A stretch of 29,132 nt of DNA from SUG2458 sp051872335. GTDB taxonomy: Bacteria > Bacillota_I > Bacilli_A > RFN20 > CAG-826. Location: assembly GCA_051872335.1 (NCBI GenBank), contig JBJEDT010000031.1, positions 1-29,132 of the forward strand. The letters run 5' to 3'. Each line of letters opens with the position of its first letter. Position 1 is the stretch's first letter. Shown piece after piece: positions 24,487-29,132 of this stretch. Made by a program: the position numbers and the translations under genes. The notes under the pieces were generated by a model. The model saw only the letters and a program-made list of their open reading frames with translations. It made no database searches and was not told the DNA's origin.

Positions 24487-24488
24487 AT

Positions 24489-24512
24489 AGAGAGAGTTTT
24501 TGAACTCTCTCT
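24489..24512 (+). terminator. 10-bp hairpin after the adhesin gene
   Basis: AGAGAGAGTT-tttg-AACTCTCTCT. It has no following T-run, so it may stabilise the mRNA end or attenuate readthrough into the next gene. Confidence 0.5.
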
Positions 24513-24532
24513 GATTCATTATGGAGGATTAA

Positions 24533-25126
24533 TTGGAAAAATTTAAAATAGAGATGACAGAAGATGAGATGATAAGACACTATGCAAATAAAATTGTAGA
24601 AGATGGAATTAAAGATTGCTATGAGTTTAGTAATGTAATTAATATAAATGACTATGGTAATATAGCAAGATATAAAAATGAAATATTAGAAAGAATATAC
24701 AGAGATGAAAGAGTTGCAGATGTCAATTTAGATAAAGAGGGCAACTTTGATATGGTATTTTATACTGATTTTTGTCCGTATTACTACGATATGGATATAA
24801 TTTTAAATAATAATTATCTTATAGATCCATTTGCAGAAATAGAAATGTTAAAAGAATTTGGCGACTATTATACAGAAAAATGTTTGTTTAATAATCCATA
24901 TGTAAGTATTAGAAATTTAATAAATCAATTCGTGGAAGAACAGACAGATAATCAAGAAAAAAGAGAAGTAATGTCTAATATTATAAAAATGAAAATTAAC
25001 GAAAGTGATTTTATTAGAGATAATATGGATGGAATTGAGGTTTATATAACACCATACAATTATAAAGAACTTAAAAAAGTAGTTGAAGAATGCATACAAA
25101 ACACAGAAGAGGAAGAATTAGAGTAA
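24533..25126 (+). CDS. hypothetical cargo protein with EEEELE tail, 197 aa
   Basis: TTG start with ATGGAGGA upstream. The family is not recognised. It is soluble, acidic and Tyr/Asn-rich, with a central segment FDMVFYTDFCPYYYDMDIILNNN. It ends CIQNTEEEELE, the ninth protein with the shared acidic terminus. It is the last gene before a terminator and the non-coding region, at the far edge of the conjugation cluster. Confidence 0.7.
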   Translation: MEKFKIEMTEDEMIRHYANKIVEDGIKDCYEFSNVININDYGNIARYKNEILERIYRDERVADVNLDKEGNFDMVFYTDFCPYYYDMDIILNNNYLIDPFAEIEMLKEFGDYYTEKCLFNNPYVSIRNLINQFVEEQTDNQEKREVMSNIIKMKINESDFIRDNMDGIEVYITPYNYKELKKVVEECIQNTEEEELE

Positions 25127-25148
25127 TTGAATATATAAGAATTAGAAA

Positions 25149-25179
25149 AACATCTATAAATTTTTTATAGGTGTTTTTT
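25149..25179 (+). terminator. strong terminator after the last cargo gene
   Basis: Twelve base pairs (25149-25160 with 25164-25175, one G-T wobble) and a run of six T. It marks the end of the cargo/conjugation transcription unit. Confidence 0.8.
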
Positions 25180-25180
25180 C

Positions 25181-25630
25181 TCATTCGTAACGAGAGATGC
25201 CATAAACTCGTTATAAAATAAGAAAGAGAAAAGTTTGGTCAGCTGTCGCATTAGAATGATCTGCAGTATTTCTAACAGTTTATTAGAAATATATGTGTCG
25301 GTGAGATTTCGTGACGTATACTCACAATAAAAAAAGAGTTCAGGAGGCAAAACTTGTAAGAGGATATACTGATGTAAAAAGTGTGGGCAAGTATGCACAA
25401 AGACATATGTCAGCATCAGTAGTAGATATAAATCTACATACTAGACTACCATAAGCGAAGCGAGAGGATGAGGGGTTTCGTTTTGGTGTATTATTTTTAT
25501 GACAGAAGGGGATAATACACCATTTCACTTGCTCAAAGATTTCAGGGTTTCAGAAAAACTTTGAAACAAGTAAAAAAGACTTGAAAATAAAGTAAAATAG
25601 AGTTAATATCACACAACAAAGGGAGGATAA
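25181..25630 (+). other. hairpin-rich region without a convincing gene
   Basis: This ~450-base stretch has no credible gene: both strands show only short frames with poor codon character. It contains five perfect hairpins: TAACGAG/CTCGTTA (25188-25213), ATTTCTAA/TTAGAAAT (25268-25290), GTGAG/CTCAC (25301-25325), GTAGAT/ATCTAC (25422-25437) and the 11-bp TGGTGTATTAT/ATAATACACCA (25484-25522). The regular spacing suggests a structured RNA, an origin (oriT, single- or double-strand origin) or a regulatory region. A 40-residue open frame at about 25312-25454 (ending DINLHTRLP) lacks a normal start and may be a gene remnant. Confidence 0.45.
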
Positions 25631-25634
25631 AAAG

Positions 25635-25889
25635 ATGGAAGAAAAAGAATTAAGAAAGTTATATTATGATTATTTTCAAGAAAAGATGAAAACAAGTGAG
25701 AAGTATAAAAATAAGTTTAAGGAGGCAGTTGCTTATCAAAAAGAACACTTAAAAGATTTTTCAAAAGAAGAGCAATTAATTATTGAAAATATGATTACTA
25801 AATTTGCAGATGTTGAAGATCAAATGTTAGAAGACACTTTTGTAAATGCAGTTAAATATGCATATAAAATATTCTGCGAACTTAAATAA
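25635..25889 (+). CDS. small helical protein, DUF6809-like, 84 aa
   Basis: ATG with AGGGAGGAT. It is all-helical: an N-terminal LRKLYYDYFQEK segment, a middle EEQLIIENMITKFADVEDQ, and a C-terminal TFVNAVKYAYKIFCEL helix. This resembles small DUF6809-type proteins, which occur singly on mobile elements of Clostridia and end in a similar 'F-x-x-G-x-x-x-A' helix; the match is from memory and moderate. The function is unknown. Confidence 0.6.
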   Translation: MEEKELRKLYYDYFQEKMKTSEKYKNKFKEAVAYQKEHLKDFSKEEQLIIENMITKFADVEDQMLEDTFVNAVKYAYKIFCELK

Positions 25890-25984
25890 TTTTAAATTTT
25901 AGAATCGTTTATATATTTATTTTTCCTGATTTTTATGATAAAATACAAAAAAAGATGTATTTTGGTAGAAAATTGGAGGAAAAT

Positions 25985-27496
25985 ATGAATCACGCTCAAC
26001 AATCAGCAATATTCCTAGTAATATTTACAATATGGATTTCAACATTAATATTAAGAGTATTTGACAAAACACTTAAAAAATATACTTTTTCAATAGGAAT
26101 ATGCCTAATATTTTGGATGATAATAAAAGTATTTAAACATTATACAACAGGAAGTATAAATCATTATATGTGGTATTTATTTTATCTTCCATTAATATTT
26201 ATACCCACATTCTATTATAATTGCAGTGACTATTTATTGAAACGTGATAATAATAAAAAAAGAATAATAGCAATAGGAATATCAATTATTCTATTTTTGT
26301 TAGTAATAACAAATGATAGCCACCAATTAGTATTTAAAATATTAAATGAAAATAATGATTATATACATAAATGGGGATATTATTTAGTTTGTATATGGAT
26401 TTTTTTATTACTAATAATGGCAGTAAAAAATCTTGTAAAAGTTAGTATGGCAGAAAAAGATAAAAAGAAAATTATAATTCCATTTATTCCTATTATTCTA
26501 GGATTAATATATACAGTAGCATATGTTTTAGATATAGGGTTTATAGAAAAAACAAATATGGCAATAGTTATTGGAACATTATTTTGCATAGGGTTAGAAG
26601 TTCTTTTTAGATTGAAGTTAATACCAAACAATTTTAGATATAGAAAAATTTTTCTAAATTCAAACTTACCAATAGAAATAATATCAAAAGATGGAGCTAA
26701 AAAAATCAATACAAATCATTATATAGAAGTAGAAGAAGATATAAGAAAAGACATTAAAAACAATGAACTCAAAACACAATATAAAGCAGAAAATAAAATT
26801 CAAAATGTAAAATCAATACAGGGTGGATATGCAGTAGAAGAAAAGGATTTAAGTAAAATAAATGATCTTAAAAAGAAACTAGAAAATACAAATCAAGAAC
26901 TTTTAAAACAAGAAGAACTACTAAAAAATCAAAAGAAAATAAAAGAGAAAATTTATGAAGTAAAAATAAAAAAAGAGATAATAGAATTACTAGATGAAAA
27001 GATAGATGAAAAACGAGAACAAATAAATAAAATGCTAGATGAAATGACAGAAGTAGATATACAAAAAATGTATATGATAAAGCTACTAATCAATTATTGT
27101 AAAAGAATGAGTAGTTTAGTAATTTCAAATTATAATAAAGAAAAATATAACAACAAAAGAATAGAAACTATTATAAATGAACTTTTAACAGAAGTAAAAA
27201 CATTAAATGTAGGTGGCGTATTACAAACAAATAATTTTGAAATAAATAGTAGAGAAACAACAGCGATTTATGAAATAATATTTGAAATAATATACAACTT
27301 AAAAGATGTTAATTTTATACTAAATATAGAAGTAAACAATACATACATAAAATTAAAGTATCTATTTGATAAAAATATTAAAGGATTTAAACGAAAGTTA
27401 GAAGAACTAAAATTGGAAAGAATAACTGTAATAGATGAGAAAAATAATGAAGAAGAAACAAAATTAGAAGTAAGAATATTAAGAGGAGAGAGTTAA
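25985..27496 (+). CDS. 7TM sensor protein with degenerate histidine-kinase C-terminus
   Basis: 503 aa. ATG 25985 is chosen over an in-frame ATG at 25955 because of the ribosome binding site TTGGAGGA. Residues ~5-215 hold about seven membrane helices, as in the 7TM sensor modules of firmicute kinases. Next comes a long coiled coil (about 290-360) and a helical segment IKLLINYCKRMSSLVISNYN where a phospho-acceptor helix would be, but without a histidine. The last ~130 residues have weak resemblance to an HATPase fold (INELLTEVKTLNVGG, IYEIIFEIIYNL) without the G-box. It is probably a sensory partner, not an active kinase, working with the kinase two bases downstream. Confidence 0.65.
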   Translation: MNHAQQSAIFLVIFTIWISTLILRVFDKTLKKYTFSIGICLIFWMIIKVFKHYTTGSINHYMWYLFYLPLIFIPTFYYNCSDYLLKRDNNKKRIIAIGISIILFLLVITNDSHQLVFKILNENNDYIHKWGYYLVCIWIFLLLIMAVKNLVKVSMAEKDKKKIIIPFIPIILGLIYTVAYVLDIGFIEKTNMAIVIGTLFCIGLEVLFRLKLIPNNFRYRKIFLNSNLPIEIISKDGAKKINTNHYIEVEEDIRKDIKNNELKTQYKAENKIQNVKSIQGGYAVEEKDLSKINDLKKKLENTNQELLKQEELLKNQKKIKEKIYEVKIKKEIIELLDEKIDEKREQINKMLDEMTEVDIQKMYMIKLLINYCKRMSSLVISNYNKEKYNNKRIETIINELLTEVKTLNVGGVLQTNNFEINSRETTAIYEIIFEIIYNLKDVNFILNIEVNNTYIKLKYLFDKNIKGFKRKLEELKLERITVIDEKNNEEETKLEVRILRGES

Positions 27497-27498
27497 AT

Positions 27499-28644
27499 AT
27501 GATTGCTATTTTAATAATATTATCTTTAATATTAGTGGCACAGACAATAAAAATTATAGTTAAAACAAATATAATTGATAAAAACTTAATAGACTATTAT
27601 ATAGAATATGTTGTAGCAATAATAATATTATTAACACTAATATTTGAAAAAAGTATTTCTCTTGATATTTTATTATTAGTTACAATTACGAGTTTATTAT
27701 ATGAAGTAATATCTTTCATATATATGTATTTTAAATACATTAAAGAAGAAAAAATAAATCAATTTTCTATAAAAAAAGTAATAGATTCATCTGATTTTGG
27801 GATTTTAGTATTAAAAGGTAATAAAAGTGTTTTAATAAACAATACAATGTATGCGATTTTGAATAAATTAAATATAAGAACAAACTATATAGCTAACATA
27901 ATAAAGCAAAGTGAAGAACAAATGGAGGGAAATTATGTTGTCAAAGTTGAAGAAAAATATTACCTATTTATTATTAACCAAAATGAAATAATAGCATTTG
28001 ATATAACAGAAGAATATAGTTTAAAAAAAGAATTAGATGAGCAAAATAAAAAAATAAAACTTAATAATAAAGAATTAGTATCAAGTATGGAGAACATAGA
28101 AAATTTAGAAAAAGAGAAAAACTTACTTAAAATAAAAAATAAATATCACGATTTACTAGGGCAAAATCTTTCTGTATTACAACAATATTTAAATAGAGAA
28201 GAAATAAAACAAGAAAATTTTGATGAAATAAAGTTTATGATAAAAAAGATGTTTATAGATATAGAAGATACAGAAGATCCTAATACAAATTTACAAAATT
28301 TGATAAAAATACATAAAAAGAATGGAACTAATATTATTATAAAAGGCAAATTACCAGAAAACGAGAAACAAGCAAAAGTGTTTTTTGAAATTATAAGAGA
28401 GGCAACAACAAATGCTATAAAACACGCAGGAAGTTCAAAAATATTTGTTGAAATTAAAGAAACATTAGAAGAAACATATATGGTAATTACAAATGATGGT
28501 AAAAAGCCAAATGAATTTATCACAGAAAATGAAGGAATAAAAGGTATGAGAAGAAAAGTAGAAGAAATAAAAGGGTACTTTTATGTTTCAACAGTTCCAC
28601 AATTTTCGGTTAATGTATCAATAAAAAATAACTGCTATTGTTAG
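27499..28644 (+). CDS. NarL-type (HisKA_3-like) sensor histidine kinase
   Basis: 381 aa. Two or three N-terminal membrane helices (residues 1-80) are followed by a PAS-like segment (about 95-175) and a coiled coil. The phospho-acceptor region is KNKYHDLLGQNLSVLQQYL, with H216 aligned to the 'HD-x-LGH' box of NarL-type kinases. The ATPase shows the N-box EIIREATTNAIKHA and the G-box EGIKGMRRKVEEIKG. It starts directly after the 7TM gene (AGAGGAGAG upstream). The natural partner is the LuxR-type regulator encoded convergently at 28660. Confidence 0.8.
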   Translation: MIAILIILSLILVAQTIKIIVKTNIIDKNLIDYYIEYVVAIIILLTLIFEKSISLDILLLVTITSLLYEVISFIYMYFKYIKEEKINQFSIKKVIDSSDFGILVLKGNKSVLINNTMYAILNKLNIRTNYIANIIKQSEEQMEGNYVVKVEEKYYLFIINQNEIIAFDITEEYSLKKELDEQNKKIKLNNKELVSSMENIENLEKEKNLLKIKNKYHDLLGQNLSVLQQYLNREEIKQENFDEIKFMIKKMFIDIEDTEDPNTNLQNLIKIHKKNGTNIIIKGKLPENEKQAKVFFEIIREATTNAIKHAGSSKIFVEIKETLEETYMVITNDGKKPNEFITENEGIKGMRRKVEEIKGYFYVSTVPQFSVNVSIKNNCYC

Positions 28645-28656
28645 CAGTTATTTTTT
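28626..28656 (+). terminator. bidirectional terminator between convergent genes
   Basis: 12-bp perfect stem AAATAACTGCTA/TAGCAGTTATTT with a four-base loop and T-runs on both strands. It overlaps the stop codon of the kinase gene. Confidence 0.85.
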
Positions 28657-28659
28657 AGC

Positions 28660-29132
28660 TTATTCTTCAGGCGATTCAAGGTTAGGAACAATTAATCCGT
28701 TAGATACACAAAAGATAGAAAGTTTAGCCAAATTATCATAACCTGTTTTTGAATAAATAGAGGAAATATAAGATTTTACTGTTCTTGTAGATATTCCAAG
28801 TTTATTTGCTACTTCATCTCTATCTAATAATTTACAATATAAAGTTAGAACTTTTAATTCAACATCAGTTAAGTCAGATAATATATTATTTTTTGACAAA
28901 TTATTTTTATCATTAGGATACATAGAATATCCATCTAAAGTGTTTTTTATAGTCATAATAAGGGAGTCTTTACTAATATTTTTGTATATAAAACTGTCAA
29001 CTCCAGCCTCTTTTGCATCATTTATAAAATTCAAATCCAAAATACCTGTCATAATAATAACTTTTACATTAGGAAACTGTTTTTTTAAAAGTTTAGAGTA
29101 TGCAATTCCATTTGAATTATTTTCAGTACATA
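28660..29132 (-). CDS. NarL/LuxR-type response regulator, C-terminal part
   Basis: The gene runs off the window at its 5' end; frame is open to 29130. The end of the receiver domain is visible (FPNVKVIIMTGILDLNFINDAKEAGVDSFIYKNIS, containing the conserved Lys of the K-x-x-S/D motif). After a linker (YPNDKNNLSKNN) comes the LuxR helix-turn-helix: LTDVELKVLTLYCKLLDRDEVANKLGISTRTVKSY, then IYSKTGYDNLAKL. It is transcribed toward the kinase gene and ends ESPEE. Likely role: transcription activator under control of the adjacent kinase pair. Whether the target is the ICE or a host pathway is unknown. Confidence 0.85.
   Translation of the reverse strand, partial: CTENNSNGIAYSKLLKKQFPNVKVIIMTGILDLNFINDAKEAGVDSFIYKNISKDSLIMTIKNTLDGYSMYPNDKNNLSKNNILSDLTDVELKVLTLYCKLLDRDEVANKLGISTRTVKSYISSIYSKTGYDNLAKLSIFCVSNGLIVPNLESPEE

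Noticed and set aside
3447..25126. Acidic tails as a by-product of ribosome binding sites (GAGGAGGAA) for following genes
   Set aside because: It fits a few overlapping pairs (5898/5899, 18938/18931), but five or more tailed genes have the next start 40-170 bases away with its own binding site, and the final F/L-E is not explained.
25293..25313. Small gene with a CGG shift at 25299
   Set aside because: ATG TGT CGG followed by +1 reading stops after four codons, so there is no coding support.
25165..25528. Minus-strand reading frames in the non-coding region
   Set aside because: They have no ribosome binding sites, poor composition, and overlap the hairpins; the same region has no better frame on the + strand.
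25181..25630. Group II intron remnant
   Set aside because: I could not find the GUGYG start, a recognisable domain V, or reverse transcriptase motifs.
1..29132. CRISPR arrays, tRNA or rRNA genes, insertion sequences, integrase
   Set aside because: No regularly spaced repeats, no tRNA-like cloverleaf, no transposase or recombinase motifs were seen on either strand.

Overview
The window is very AT-rich, with long Ile/Lys/Asn/Glu-rich proteins, strong Shine-Dalgarno sites and many TTG starts. This fits an uncultured low-GC Clostridia-type Bacillota, probably gut-associated (inference; there is no rRNA or marker gene to place it). It is mostly one conjugative element (ICE) lying directly downstream of the chromosomal gene rlmD. 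No integrase, relict or intact, is visible, so the right end is probably outside the window.

Layout. 1-684: 3' part of rlmD. 907-2804: a small unknown gene, metK and a DUF3789-like peptide. 2756-6496: a cargo block with a DUF3560 protein, two ArdA-like antirestriction proteins and several unknowns. 6508-6631: four perfect hairpins, the likely oriT. 6666-9337: a ribbon-helix-helix accessory protein, a MobP-type relaxase and a coiled-coil protein. 9892-17606: type IV secretion genes in order (VirD4, VirB2-like pilin, VirB6-like, CD1107-like, PrgI, TraC-like, an orphan DNA methyltransferase, VirB4, M23 hydrolase). 17619-25126: envelope and surface genes, including a sortase and a 1038-residue thioester/Cna-B adhesin, plus two more cargo-like genes. 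25181-25630: a hairpin-rich stretch without a convincing gene. 25635-29132: a small protein, a degenerate 7TM sensor, a NarL-type histidine kinase and, convergently, a LuxR-type response regulator.

The main discovery is a translation rule. Six genes (rlmD, DUF3560, virD4, the CD1107-like gene, virB4, M23) appear broken by a +1 frameshift, virD4 twice. All seven breaks are at an in-frame CGG codon: dropping the C and reading the next three bases (GGA or GGT, Gly) restores the frame, and Gly is what most of these families carry there. Counting by eye, no in-frame CGG is used as ordinary arginine anywhere in the window. CGA, CGT and CGC are used as arginine, and 16 out-of-frame CGG trinucleotides occur inside intact genes. 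This looks like an unassigned CGG codon serving as a +1 frameshift (or CGGN quadruplet) signal, on which coupling, ATPase and wall-hydrolase functions of the conjugation machine would depend.

A second signal is a shared C-terminus. Nine otherwise unrelated cargo proteins, including the ArdA-like ones, end in an acidic tail closing with E-E-(F/L)-E, absent from the secretion machine itself. It could be a type IV secretion signal that sends antirestriction and helper proteins into the recipient. A 100-N scaffold gap at 9170-9269 is flanked by an exact 55-base duplication, typical of a short-read k=55 assembly; this makes systematic single-base indel errors an unlikely explanation for the frameshifts.
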